DNA of 64,000 bases, taken from contig NZ_CAMLDD010000013.1 in NCBI RefSeq assembly GCF_946478785.1, positions 1-64,000 of the forward strand. The letters are read 5' to 3'. The notes beneath the pieces were generated by a model. It did no database searches. It had not been told where the DNA came from and saw nothing but the letters and a program-made list of their open reading frames with translations. Within the stretch, counting starts at the first letter, position 1, and each line of letters opens with the position of its first letter. Below are positions 44,198-52,623 of this stretch, in pieces. The stretch comes from an uncultured Flavobacterium sp. (GTDB lineage: Bacteria; Bacteroidota; Bacteroidia; Flavobacteriales; Flavobacteriaceae). The position numbers and the translations under genes were made by a program.

Positions 44198-45460
44198 TTA
44201 TTCCGTTCTTAAAGCATCTACCGGCTTTACTTTTATTGCTATCTGTGCCGGAATAAATCCAGCTAATAGCCCTGAGCCTACTAATATTAGCAAAGCAACA
44301 AATACAACACCTAAATCTACACTAGGATTTGCAAACATTGTATTGCTGTCTGGAGGCATTGAGTCTAAAGCCATATTTAAAAGCGCGATAATTCCGGTTG
44401 CTACGGCAATGCCTAACATACCTGAAATGATTGTTAAAAATATAGATTCTGATAAAATTTGCCCCCTGACAGCAGCGGGAGTAGCTCCTAAAGCCCTGCG
44501 GATTCCAATTTCTTTAGTCCGTTCTTTGACCACAATAAGCATAATATTTGAAATACCAATTACACCAGAAATCAAAACCAAAGTTCCTACAAAATAAGCA
44601 ATGATTTTTAGAATATTAAAAAGACTTTGCACTTTATTAAATTGTTCGTATAAATCAAAATTTCCAACAGCCCGCTCATCAGCAGGATTAACTGAGTGAA
44701 GTGCCTTTATTTTTTCCAAAATCTTCGGTTTTAAGTCTGTAATCGAAGTTTCGTCTTTTGCAGTAAGAGCCATCCATCCTACTTTGTCACCATAATTAAA
44801 AGCCTGCTGAAAAGTTGTAAAGGGAATAAAAATGTTTTTTTGTTCCTGTTCAGCATTACCTTGTTGTTTAGAATTATACACTCCAACCACCATAAAATTA
44901 ATCCCGTTGATTTTTATATATGTCCCAACAGCCTCTTCTTCCTTTCCATAGAGTTCCGTAATAACACCTTTACCAATTACCGCGACTTTTCTTCTTTCAA
45001 AGATGTCCTGTTGATTTACAAAACGCCCTTTTATGATATCCATCGGTTGCTGTTTGATCAATTCGGGATAATCACCATAAATTGTAAATGCAGAAGTTTT
45101 TGTTCCGCGAACTACATTATTAGTACCATTAAAATCACCCAATTGATTTCGTGGTGAAACATATAATAAATCCGGAAAAGCTTCTTTTAAAGATGCCACA
45201 TCACTATTTCTAAAATCATAACGACGTACTTTTGGCAAGCCTTTATATGCTTTTGTTGTGGTTTGACTCCACATAAACATAGTATTTGTGGCTATTCCGT
45301 CAAAACCTTTTTTTACACCGTTCTCTAAACCGTTTCCTGCTGCAAGCAAGATCACCAAAATAAATATACCCCAAAACACACCAAAAGCAGTTAGAACTGT
45401 CCTGAAAACATTGGCTGTTAAAGCCTGTAAAATCTCCTCCCAATTATCTTTTTTAAACAT
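44198..45460 (-). CDS. MacB-like ABC transporter permease (second)
   Basis: A 420-residue permease with one N-terminal membrane helix ('VFWGIFILVILLAAGNGLE', about 23-45), a periplasmic MacB core domain (about 50-275) and a C-terminal FtsX-type block of three helices. The cytosolic coupling segment reads 'VVKERTKEIGIRRALGATP'. It is a paralogue of the adjacent permease (45463-46704) and lies 2 bp downstream of it, so the pair probably forms a heterodimer with the ATPase. The exported compound is unknown. Confidence 0.88.
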   Translation of the reverse strand: MFKKDNWEEILQALTANVFRTVLTAFGVFWGIFILVILLAAGNGLENGVKKGFDGIATNTMFMWSQTTTKAYKGLPKVRRYDFRNSDVASLKEAFPDLLYVSPRNQLGDFNGTNNVVRGTKTSAFTIYGDYPELIKQQPMDIIKGRFVNQQDIFERRKVAVIGKGVITELYGKEEEAVGTYIKINGINFMVVGVYNSKQQGNAEQEQKNIFIPFTTFQQAFNYGDKVGWMALTAKDETSITDLKPKILEKIKALHSVNPADERAVGNFDLYEQFNKVQSLFNILKIIAYFVGTLVLISGVIGISNIMLIVVKERTKEIGIRRALGATPAAVRGQILSESIFLTIISGMLGIAVATGIIALLNMALDSMPPDSNTMFANPSVDLGVVFVALLILVGSGLLAGFIPAQIAIKVKPVDALRTE

Positions 45461-45462
45461 AA

Positions 45463-46704
45463 TTATTCGTCTCTAAGTGCTACAATAGGTTTTATTTTAG
45501 CAGCTCTGTATGCCGGAAAAAAACCAGCCATTGCACCTGCAAATACAAGTAAGACAAGTGTAGTTAAAGCCACACTAAAATCGACTTCAGGATTCCTGAA
45601 ATATTCACTTTGCACCATTGGCCCAACAAATTCTAATAATAACAAACTTGCTAATAACCCTGTAAAGCCTGCAATAGTTGTGATAAATATTGATTCGTGA
45701 AGTATCATAGAAATAATAGAAAATGGTGAAGCGCCTAATGCTTTTCTAATTCCAATTTCTTTTGTTCTTTCTTTTACAATGATGAGCATGATATTACTTA
45801 CCCCCACGACCCCCGCAATAATAGTACAAATACCAACCCACCAAAAGAACAATCTGATGTAAAGATTTAAATCATAAAATTGTTTTGCTTCTTCAACCGA
45901 ATTGTAAGCATCAATAGCATTATCGTCCGGAGCAATAATGTTTTTGCTTTTTAATAACTCCTTAATGTCTTTTGTAAATTGTTTTGATTGCGCAAGTGCT
46001 TCGTCATAATTTGATTTTTTATTTAAAACGAACATCATCCCTGTAATTTTATCCCCAGCGCCATAAGCGCGCTGATTGGTAGTCATAGGCATATAAACCC
46101 TTGACTCTTCCCTTTCGCCGGATGGATCAGTAAAAACTCCAATCACTTTAAAATTGACATTATTTACTAAAATTTGCTTGCCGATTGGGTCAGCATCTTT
46201 AAACAGATCTTGTTTCACTTTCACCCCAATTGCTGCAACTTTTTCGTTATTTTTCAAATCATTATTATTCAAAAAACGTCCTTGTATAATGGTCGCATTT
46301 TCAATATCCAAATAATCAGGGTTCACACCTCTAAACTGGTAATTTCCAGATTCTTTTCCGTAAGTCACAATACCTCCCCAAGTATTTCTGGTAGCTGATT
46401 TTTTATCAATCTCGTCATTGTATTTTTTTAACGGAATCTCGTAATCACTATTTCTCAATTGGATTTCTCTTCCTGCATTTAAGCCTTTATACTCTTTGGT
46501 AGTAGTGTTGGACCATACTTCGATTATCCCTTTGGCATCATTTTCAAATTGTTTCTCTATACCGTTTTGAAGTCCTTTACCTGCTCCTAACAAAATAACT
46601 AAAATAAAAATTCCCGAAGCCACAGAAATTCCTGTTAGAAAAGTTCTAAGCTTATTTTTAGCAATAGCCTCAAAAATTTCCTGCCAACGCTCAATATTAA
46701 ACAT
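45463..46704 (-). CDS. MacB-like ABC transporter permease (first)
   Basis: A 413-residue permease with the same layout as its neighbour: N-terminal helix ('GIFILVILLGAGKGLQNGIE'), periplasmic domain, and FtsX domain with 'VKERTKEIGIRKALGASPFS'. I chose the ATG at 46704, which overlaps the ATPase stop region by 8 bp; starts further upstream (46743) add residues without similarity to the paralogue. The overlap implies translational coupling with the ATPase. Confidence 0.88.
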   Translation of the reverse strand: MFNIERWQEIFEAIAKNKLRTFLTGISVASGIFILVILLGAGKGLQNGIEKQFENDAKGIIEVWSNTTTKEYKGLNAGREIQLRNSDYEIPLKKYNDEIDKKSATRNTWGGIVTYGKESGNYQFRGVNPDYLDIENATIIQGRFLNNNDLKNNEKVAAIGVKVKQDLFKDADPIGKQILVNNVNFKVIGVFTDPSGEREESRVYMPMTTNQRAYGAGDKITGMMFVLNKKSNYDEALAQSKQFTKDIKELLKSKNIIAPDDNAIDAYNSVEEAKQFYDLNLYIRLFFWWVGICTIIAGVVGVSNIMLIIVKERTKEIGIRKALGASPFSIISMILHESIFITTIAGFTGLLASLLLLEFVGPMVQSEYFRNPEVDFSVALTTLVLLVFAGAMAGFFPAYRAAKIKPIVALRDE

Positions 46705-47398
46705 AAGATGAAGCTCTAACTTGTTCAACCATTTTATCATCAATGATCAATCCATCTTTCAGGACTACATTTCTTTTGCACATAGCGGCAATATCAGGTT
46801 CGTGGGTTACAATTAGAATTGTTTTTCCCTCATCATTGATTCCCTGTATAAGTTCCATTACTTCATACGAAGTTTTAGTATCTAACGCCCCGGTTGGCTC
46901 ATCTGCCAATAAAACTTTTGGATTTGATGCCAAAGCCCTCGCAATCGCAACACGCTGCTTTTGACCGCCTGAAAGTTCATTTGGTAAATGATGAGAATGC
47001 GAACCTAAACCTACTTTCTCCAGATATTTCATCGCAATCTCATAACGTTCTTTTCTTTTTACTCCTTGATAATATAGTGGCATCGCAACATTATCAAGAG
47101 CTGTTTTATAATTTATTAGATTAAAAGACTGAAAAACAAATCCCAAAAATTTATTTCGATATTTAGAAGCAATAGTTTCGTTAAGCTTTTTTATTGGGGT
47201 TTTATCTAAAATGTAACTCCCGGAATCTGCCTCGTCCAGAATCCCTAAAATATTAAGCAGTGTTGATTTGCCTGAACCAGACGATCCCATAATGGCAACA
47301 AGTTCTCCTTCTGCTATATTAAAATTTATTCCTTTTAACACATGTAACTCTGAACTTCCCATTTTATAGGATTTATGCAAATCTTTGATTTCGATCAT
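46697..47398 (-). CDS. ABC transporter ATP-binding protein (MacB/LolD type)
   Basis: A 233-residue nucleotide-binding subunit. Walker A is GSSGSGKST (38-46), the Q-loop is in 'FVFQSFNLI', the signature is LSGGQ (142-146), Walker B is LLADEP (163-168) and the H-loop is 'VTHEPDI'. The sequence is of the LolD/MacB export class. It is the first gene of the operon and energises the two permeases that follow. The 171-bp region upstream is divergent with the DUF4403 gene; no clear promoter was recognised there. Confidence 0.93.
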   Translation of the reverse strand: MIEIKDLHKSYKMGSSELHVLKGINFNIAEGELVAIMGSSGSGKSTLLNILGILDEADSGSYILDKTPIKKLNETIASKYRNKFLGFVFQSFNLINYKTALDNVAMPLYYQGVKRKERYEIAMKYLEKVGLGSHSHHLPNELSGGQKQRVAIARALASNPKVLLADEPTGALDTKTSYEVMELIQGINDEGKTILIVTHEPDIAAMCKRNVVLKDGLIIDDKMVEQVRASSYV

Positions 47399-47569
47399 GA
47401 TACTGTTAAATTTTAAGCAATAATAACATTTTAATTACGGTTTTTATGGTAAGAAAAAGTTAATAAATTTTGTCTGGTTTTTAGAATAAGACTACATTAT
47501 TCACTAATTGTTACACTTTTTTCAAAGAATATATTTCTTTTATTAATTTTACTGCTTAAAATAACACTA

Positions 47570-48976
47570 ATGAGAAAAATTTTTTTTATAAGTCTTTTCA
47601 TAACTTTAACATTATTCGCCGGTTGTTCTACTTCTCAAAAATTAGCAACTTTAAAACCTGAACCGGATGATGCAAGTCCGCTGATTTATGACAGCAATCC
47701 TTCTTTTATTAATTTACCTATTTCAGTTAAACTTAACGACATTGAAAACCAAACCAATGCTCTTTTAAACGGACTAATTTACGAAGATAATAATATTGAG
47801 GATGACGACATCGAAATAAAAATCTGGAAACAGGCTCCCATAAAAATTCAAAATGATGCTGCAAATCGGGATAAAAAATTAAAAACCATCCTTCCTTTAA
47901 AAGCATCTATAAAATACAGAATTGGAACTAAAAAACTAGGCGTCGAACTTTATGACACCCGTGAATTTAACCTGAACGGAATCATAACTTTATCTAGCGA
48001 GGTGTCGCTGACAAACTGGAAACTCAATACAAAAACAGAATTTAAATCTCTTGATTGGAACGAAAGCCCAACAATGAGCGTTTTCGGAAAAAACATGCCC
48101 ATAACCTATTTGGTAAATCCGGCAATCTCTATTTTTAAATCCAAAATTGAAAAAAGCATAGACGAGGCTATTGAAAAATCAATGGATTTTAAACCCAATC
48201 TTTTGTCGGCTTTAGAAAAAATATGTACGCCGTTCCAAATGAGTGACACTTATGAAAGCTGGCTGCGAATTGTGCCAGTAGAAGTATATTCGACCAATGC
48301 AAAACTTAAAAATAATTTGTTTTTACTGGATATGGGAATGAAGTGCAATATGGAAACCATCGTTGGAAAACAACCCGAATCTATGTTTAATGCCAGTAAA
48401 ATTGTTTTGAAACCCGTAGCTAAAATACCAAATCAGATTACTGCCAATATTGCGGCTATCTCGAGCTATGTCGACGCTTCAAAAATTATGACTAAAAATT
48501 TTGCAGGACAGGAATTTGGTTCAGGAAGCAAAAAAGTTACCGTAAAGAATGTTGAAATTTGGCACAAAGACGGAAAAATGGTTATTGCATTAGATGTTTT
48601 AGGATCTGTAAACGGAACGATTTATTTAAATGGATTTCCACAATACAACCCACAGACTAAAGAAATTTATTTCGACAAACTTGATTATGTTTTGGATACA
48701 AAAAGTAAATTGATGCGAACCGCAAACTGGCTGGCTCAGGGTATGATTCTAAAAAAAATGGAAGAAAACTGCCGGTATTCAATACAACCCAACTTAGAAG
48801 AAGGCAAAAAAAGCATGGCCACTTATCTTAAAAACTATTCTCCAATGCCGGGCGTTTTTGTTAACGGAAAAATGGAAGACATTCAATTTGACAAAATTCA
48901 ATTAACCAATCAGGCTATTATTGCTTTTATCAAAATAAACGGAACCGTCAATGTTTCAGTTGATGGGTTGAAATAA
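47570..48976 (+). CDS. DUF4403 family lipoprotein
   Basis: A 468-residue envelope lipoprotein with a lipobox Cys19 ('TLFAGC') followed by STSQ. The body is a DUF4403-type repeat of two long beta/alpha modules ('INLPISVKLNDIENQTNALL', 'EKSIDEAIEKSMDFKPNL'), a fold family thought to resemble BPI/lipid-binding tubes (recalled, not tested). It is a single gene ending in a strong terminator. Role unknown; an outer-membrane lipid-related function is inference. Confidence 0.82.
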   Translation: MRKIFFISLFITLTLFAGCSTSQKLATLKPEPDDASPLIYDSNPSFINLPISVKLNDIENQTNALLNGLIYEDNNIEDDDIEIKIWKQAPIKIQNDAANRDKKLKTILPLKASIKYRIGTKKLGVELYDTREFNLNGIITLSSEVSLTNWKLNTKTEFKSLDWNESPTMSVFGKNMPITYLVNPAISIFKSKIEKSIDEAIEKSMDFKPNLLSALEKICTPFQMSDTYESWLRIVPVEVYSTNAKLKNNLFLLDMGMKCNMETIVGKQPESMFNASKIVLKPVAKIPNQITANIAAISSYVDASKIMTKNFAGQEFGSGSKKVTVKNVEIWHKDGKMVIALDVLGSVNGTIYLNGFPQYNPQTKEIYFDKLDYVLDTKSKLMRTANWLAQGMILKKMEENCRYSIQPNLEEGKKSMATYLKNYSPMPGVFVNGKMEDIQFDKIQLTNQAIIAFIKINGTVNVSVDGLK

Positions 48977-49005
48977 AAAATGCCGAATAATTATTCGGCA
49001 TTTTT
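48976..49005. terminator. Bidirectional terminator overlapping the small membrane gene
   Basis: TGCCGAATAA/TTATTCGGCA (48981-49000) is a perfect palindrome with an A-run before and T-run after (stem 48976-49005). It ends the DUF4403 gene and contains the stop codon (48991-48993) of the minus-strand small gene. Confidence 0.8.
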
Positions 49006-49254
49006 CTTTTTTGATTGGTACATTCTGTATATTAAAAATCCAATTATAGCAACAAGCAAATATGGAATCACCATTAAATAAACGATTCCGTCATTTACAG
49101 CTTCTGCCTTTTTTATGTTTGACTCTCCGGAAAGTGCAGCACGACACATCGCACATTGCGCATTTGAAGAAACTCCAATAAGAAATAAACAAATTCCAAA
49201 AATCAAAGTTTGGAATTTGGAATTTGACCTTTGTATTTTGTTTTTAGTTTGCAT
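48991..49254 (-). CDS. Small membrane protein with CxxC, cox cluster
   Basis: An 87-residue protein with a signal-peptide-like segment (about 15-32, ending 'SSNAQ'), a 'CAMCRAAL' motif right after the predicted cleavage site, and one membrane helix (about 58-77) with a basic tail. The CxxC could bind metal or heme or be redox active in the periplasm. Its start overlaps the DUF420 gene by 11 bp. Members of this type stand in oxidase clusters of other flavobacteria, from memory. Its N-terminal codons contain an inverted repeat (see 49190-49219). Confidence 0.7.
   Translation of the reverse strand: MQTKNKIQRSNSKFQTLIFGICLFLIGVSSNAQCAMCRAALSGESNIKKAEAVNDGIVYLMVIPYLLVAIIGFLIYRMYQSKKKNAE
49190..49219. 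repeat. Inverted repeat inside coding sequence
   Basis: CAAATTCCAAA (49190-49200) and TTTGGAATTTG (49209-49219) are perfect 11-bp arms with an 8-nt loop, and another GGAATTTG unit follows to 49226. It lies within the signal-peptide codons of the small membrane protein and shares its core with the repeat at 35954-35999. Confidence 0.6.
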
Positions 49255-49786
49255 AATAAGGAGAGATCATTAAATAAACTACCACACCAGTCACAGCCAC
49301 ATACAGCCAAAGAGGAAACGTAATTCTGGCAATTTTTCTATGCCTGTCAAATCTTTTTGCTAAAGCTCTGACATATGTAATTAATACCAGCGGAATAATC
49401 GCAATTGATAATAAGATATGTGTTAATAAAATAAAAAAATAAACATATCTGATGATTCCTTCGCCTCCAAACTTAGTTGAGTCAGCGGTCATGTGATATG
49501 CCACATACATTACTAAAAAAGCAACAGACAATGCAATGGCAGTCGTCATTAAATTTTCGTGAACTTTCTGATTACCTTTTTTAATTGCTAAAACTCCTAA
49601 AACTAATACAATGGCAGTAATACCATTTATTGTTGCATATATAGGGGGCAAAAATGAAAGCGGTTCTACATCATATCCAAAATCTTTAAGTTTTACACCA
49701 AACAAAATGGCTACAACAACAGGAATTATAATCGAAACAGCAACAATAAACTTATTGTATTTTTTTTCTAATGAATGATCTTCCAT
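49244..49786 (-). CDS. DUF420 family membrane protein
   Basis: A 180-residue inner-membrane protein with about five helices and conserved His ('HENLMTTAI', 'AYHMT', 'LLTHILLSI'), matching the DUF420 family. That family is linked to cytochrome oxidase assembly (CtaM/YozB-like in Bacillus, from memory). It lies 1 bp after the SCO gene and overlaps the next small gene by 11 bp, so the three are one translational unit. A role in heme-copper oxidase maturation is inferred from company and family. Confidence 0.85.
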   Translation of the reverse strand: MEDHSLEKKYNKFIVAVSIIIPVVVAILFGVKLKDFGYDVEPLSFLPPIYATINGITAIVLVLGVLAIKKGNQKVHENLMTTAIALSVAFLVMYVAYHMTADSTKFGGEGIIRYVYFFILLTHILLSIAIIPLVLITYVRALAKRFDRHRKIARITFPLWLYVAVTGVVVYLMISPYYAN

Positions 49787-49787
49787 T

Positions 49788-50477
49788 TTATTCTTCTAAT
49801 AATATTTTTATGTCCTGTTGGATATCCCTAACCCCTTTCTTTTCTAAACCGTCATAGTATAAAATTGGATTTCCAAAATTATCTTTTCTACAGCGAATAT
49901 TTCCTTCCTTATCAATCAATGCAAATAGGCCTGAATGTTCAAAACCTCCATTTACTTTAGCATTTTCTCCTGCATACAAATTAAATCCTTTGTTAGATAA
50001 ATTCATGATAGCTTCTTTGTCACCTGTCAGGAAATTCCAGTTTGAAGACTTTACACCTAATAATTTTGCATGGTCTTTTAAAACTTGTGGTGTATCATGA
50101 GCCGGATCAATTGTAATAGAAACGATACCAAAGTTAGGATTCCCAAAAAAAGTCTTTTCAATCTCCAACATGCTTAAATTCATTTTTGGGCAAATTGACG
50201 GGCAGGTAGTAAAGAAAAATTCCAATACATAAACTTTTCCTTTGTAGGTTTCATTTGAAACTTTAATATTGTCCTGATTTGTCAATTCAAATTTTGGCGC
50301 AGGTCCTATTGTTACTAATTTAGCATCAGATTTAGACGTTTGCGAACTAGCATTATCTAAACGGTCTTCTTTTACAACATCACCGTTTTTTATTCTGTCA
50401 ACTATTTTTGGCACAGCATAAATTCCGAAAATCAAAATAATAAACGAAATTCCTATATATGATTTATTTTTAAACAT
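49788..50477 (-). CDS. SCO family copper chaperone
   Basis: A 229-residue membrane-anchored thioredoxin-fold protein that delivers copper to the CuA site of cytochrome oxidase. It has an N-terminal anchor (about 8-25), the C92-x3-C96 copper pair in 'TCPSICPKMN' and the third ligand His181 in 'GGFEHSGLF'. All SCO1 hallmarks are intact. It is 12 bp downstream of a related protein that lacks these cysteines. Confidence 0.92.
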   Translation of the reverse strand: MFKNKSYIGISFIILIFGIYAVPKIVDRIKNGDVVKEDRLDNASSQTSKSDAKLVTIGPAPKFELTNQDNIKVSNETYKGKVYVLEFFFTTCPSICPKMNLSMLEIEKTFFGNPNFGIVSITIDPAHDTPQVLKDHAKLLGVKSSNWNFLTGDKEAIMNLSNKGFNLYAGENAKVNGGFEHSGLFALIDKEGNIRCRKDNFGNPILYYDGLEKKGVRDIQQDIKILLEE

Positions 50478-50489
50478 TATGATTTCAAT

Positions 50490-51146
50490 TTAGAGTTGTT
50501 TAGTGGCGTTATGGTTCTTTTTAAGGGCTGCACGATATTCATACAAGATAATCTTAAAATCATCCATCATCTCATTGCTTAATTCGGAAGGATGAAAGGT
50601 ATCATAGCCCTCCTTATATTCTTCTTTTTTATTTTTATCAGCTCCTTTTCTACCTCTCAAATTGCGTTGCTTGTCAATAATATAAACATTCGATGTTCCT
50701 AAATTATTATCAAGTTTTCCTTTTAAATTCAAATGACTGTAGAACGTTTTAATTTCTTCAGGAGAAGCAAAAATAAAATTCCAGCCTGAGACATCTGTAA
50801 AAGGAGAAAGTGCATCTACAACTTTCTGCGCCTCTTTTTCTGTACCTGTCGGACAAACAACTACAAACTGAAGGTCCTCGAAACCATGATAGCGTTTATA
50901 AATCTTTTCGTTCAGATTAAAATAATTACCCCGATTACTTAAAATATCAGAACCTGAGAAACCCAGTACTGTTATCTTTTTATCAAGAGAAACTTTTTTA
51001 TCGTTTAGAGATTGCCAATTCCCAAAATCGGGGATTTTTGGTGTAATTACAGGCAATGTTGTAAAACTATTAACACCGGAAGCAAAAAACAAATAAGCTA
51101 CAATTGGCAGAACAAAAAGTACAAAGAGAACTATATTTTTTTTCAT
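50490..51146 (-). CDS. SCO/thioredoxin-like protein lacking the CxxxC motif
   Basis: A 218-residue protein with an N-terminal membrane anchor (about 5-25) and a thioredoxin-like fold. Its order of elements follows the SCO protein downstream: 'KITVLGFSGSDILSNRGN' at the place of the redox loop, 'FVVVCPTGT', 'SGWNFIFASPEEI' and 'NVYIIDKQRNLRGRKG'. The copper-binding Cys pair is replaced by Gly/Ser residues, and no His equivalent to SCO His181 is obvious. A structural or partner role in oxidase assembly is inference. Confidence 0.75.
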   Translation of the reverse strand: MKKNIVLFVLFVLPIVAYLFFASGVNSFTTLPVITPKIPDFGNWQSLNDKKVSLDKKITVLGFSGSDILSNRGNYFNLNEKIYKRYHGFEDLQFVVVCPTGTEKEAQKVVDALSPFTDVSGWNFIFASPEEIKTFYSHLNLKGKLDNNLGTSNVYIIDKQRNLRGRKGADKNKKEEYKEGYDTFHPSELSNEMMDDFKIILYEYRAALKKNHNATKQL

Positions 51147-51182
51147 TTTAAGTGTGGAAGTTATTGAGGTACAAAAATAAAA

Positions 51183-51205
51183 AAATCCCGATGTTATCGG
51201 GACTC
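51183..51205 (-). terminator. Terminator between the oxidase subunit genes and the SCO genes
   Basis: TCCCGAT (51186-51192) and ATCGGGA (51196-51202) form a tight hairpin with a 3-nt loop, followed on the minus strand by T-rich sequence. It lies 22 bp past the subunit IV stop codon. The -7-like TATTTTTG just after it could restart transcription of the SCO genes. Confidence 0.7.
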
Positions 51206-51224
51206 TTTTCGAATTAATATCATG

Positions 51225-51575
51225 TTAAAAATTCCATTTAATAGTAGAATCTTTAAAAACCCCATAAATATAATGTCCTTCTACCAAGAGAATAAACAAT
51301 AAATATAATACCAGGAAAATGACTGGCGAAACAACAGACCATCTAAGACTGCTTTTTTCACCTTCCATGTGCATAAATGCCCATACAATATAATATGCTT
51401 TGAAAATTGTCAGGATATAGAAAATCCAGTTTAACAAATTCAAACCAATAAAATGATTAAACTCTAATGATTCAGGTTTTAAAATACCCAGAATAACTTC
51501 TACTATAGTTACTGCTGATAGTAATCCAAAAACAAACCAGATTCTTTTTGTATTTGATACGTGTTCGTGTGACAT
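51225..51575 (-). CDS. Cytochrome c oxidase subunit IV-type protein
   Basis: A 116-residue membrane protein with three helices (about 12-30, 43-68 and 80-104) and the 'FMHMEGEKSS' motif of prokaryotic cytochrome oxidase subunit IV. It supports assembly of the heme-copper oxidase core. It follows the two subunit III genes on the same strand, 19 bp after the nearer one. Confidence 0.88.
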   Translation of the reverse strand: MSHEHVSNTKRIWFVFGLLSAVTIVEVILGILKPESLEFNHFIGLNLLNWIFYILTIFKAYYIVWAFMHMEGEKSSLRWSVVSPVIFLVLYLLFILLVEGHYIYGVFKDSTIKWNF

Positions 51576-51594
51576 AATGATTAAATTCTAAAAA

Positions 51595-52581
51595 TTAAAC
51601 TAGGTAGAAAACTGTAAATACAAATACCCAAACTAAATCTACAAAGTGCCAGTATAAACCAACTTTCTCTACCATTTCGTAGCTTCTTCTTTTCTCATAA
51701 GTTCCTAATAATACATTAAAGAAAATAATGATATTAATGATAACTCCTGAGAATACGTGAAAACCGTGAAAACCTGTAATAAAGAAAAAGAAATCAGCAA
51801 ATAATTTACTTCCGTATTCATTTCTTGTTAGGTTTGCACCTTCTACTACATATTTTGCAGAGTTTAAACGAGATTCAGATTCTGCTCTGGACAAAACTGT
51901 TTTTTTCTTTTTCTCTGTAAGCTGTTCTGTTCTTATCAACAATTCAGGATGTGCTTTAAAACCAGCCTGAACTTCAGCAACACTATAAGTGGCCTGCCCT
52001 TGAGAATCCTCCATAAACCAGGTTTCTTTGTTTCTGGTCAAAGTTTCTCTTTGTTCCGGTAATTTTACAGCAAAATCAGCCAAAGCTACTCTTTTACCAC
52101 TTGCATCAACAAATTGCAATAAGCTTCCCCCTGAAGTTTCAACTGCCCCGTATTCACCTTTAATGAAATTTTTCCATTCCCAGGCTTGTGAACCTACGAA
52201 AATAAAACCTCCAATAATCGTTAAAAACATATAAACAGCAACCTTGTTTTTTTTCAACTGATGACCTGCGTCTACAGCCAAAACCATTGTTACAGAAGAG
52301 AAAATCAAAATAAAAGTCATTAACGCCACATAATACATCGGGGCCGAAACACCGTGCATAAATGGGAAGTGAGTAAACACTTCATCAGCCAATGGCCAGG
52401 TTTCAATAAATTTAAATCTTGAAAAACCATAAGCAGCAAGAAATCCAGAGAATGTCAAGGCATCTGATACGATAAAAAACCACATCATCATTTTACCATA
52501 ACTTGCTCCTAATGGCTGGATATCCTCTCCGCCTCCCCAAGTTTTTTCGTTGTTATTTGCAGTAGTTACTGTCGCTTCCAT
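51595..52581 (-). CDS. Cytochrome c oxidase subunit III with large internal insert
   Basis: A 328-residue subunit III homologue. The N-terminal helices carry 'MMMWFFIVSDALTFSGFLAA', the middle has 'GSQAWEWKNFIKGE', and the end has 'FFITGFHGFHVFSGVI' and 'YWHFVDLVWVFVFTVFYLV', all standard. Between 'EWKNFI' and 'FFITGFHG' lie about 110 extra hydrophilic residues (about 137-245, rich in Lys/Glu/Arg). Ordinary bacterial subunits of this class are about 200 residues. The gene follows a shorter subunit III paralogue. Confidence 0.9.
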   Translation of the reverse strand: MEATVTTANNNEKTWGGGEDIQPLGASYGKMMMWFFIVSDALTFSGFLAAYGFSRFKFIETWPLADEVFTHFPFMHGVSAPMYYVALMTFILIFSSVTMVLAVDAGHQLKKNKVAVYMFLTIIGGFIFVGSQAWEWKNFIKGEYGAVETSGGSLLQFVDASGKRVALADFAVKLPEQRETLTRNKETWFMEDSQGQATYSVAEVQAGFKAHPELLIRTEQLTEKKKKTVLSRAESESRLNSAKYVVEGANLTRNEYGSKLFADFFFFITGFHGFHVFSGVIINIIIFFNVLLGTYEKRRSYEMVEKVGLYWHFVDLVWVFVFTVFYLV

Positions 52582-52623
52582 AAAAGATATTCGTTAAAAA
52601 GTTCCCAAATTTACGTTTTTTTC

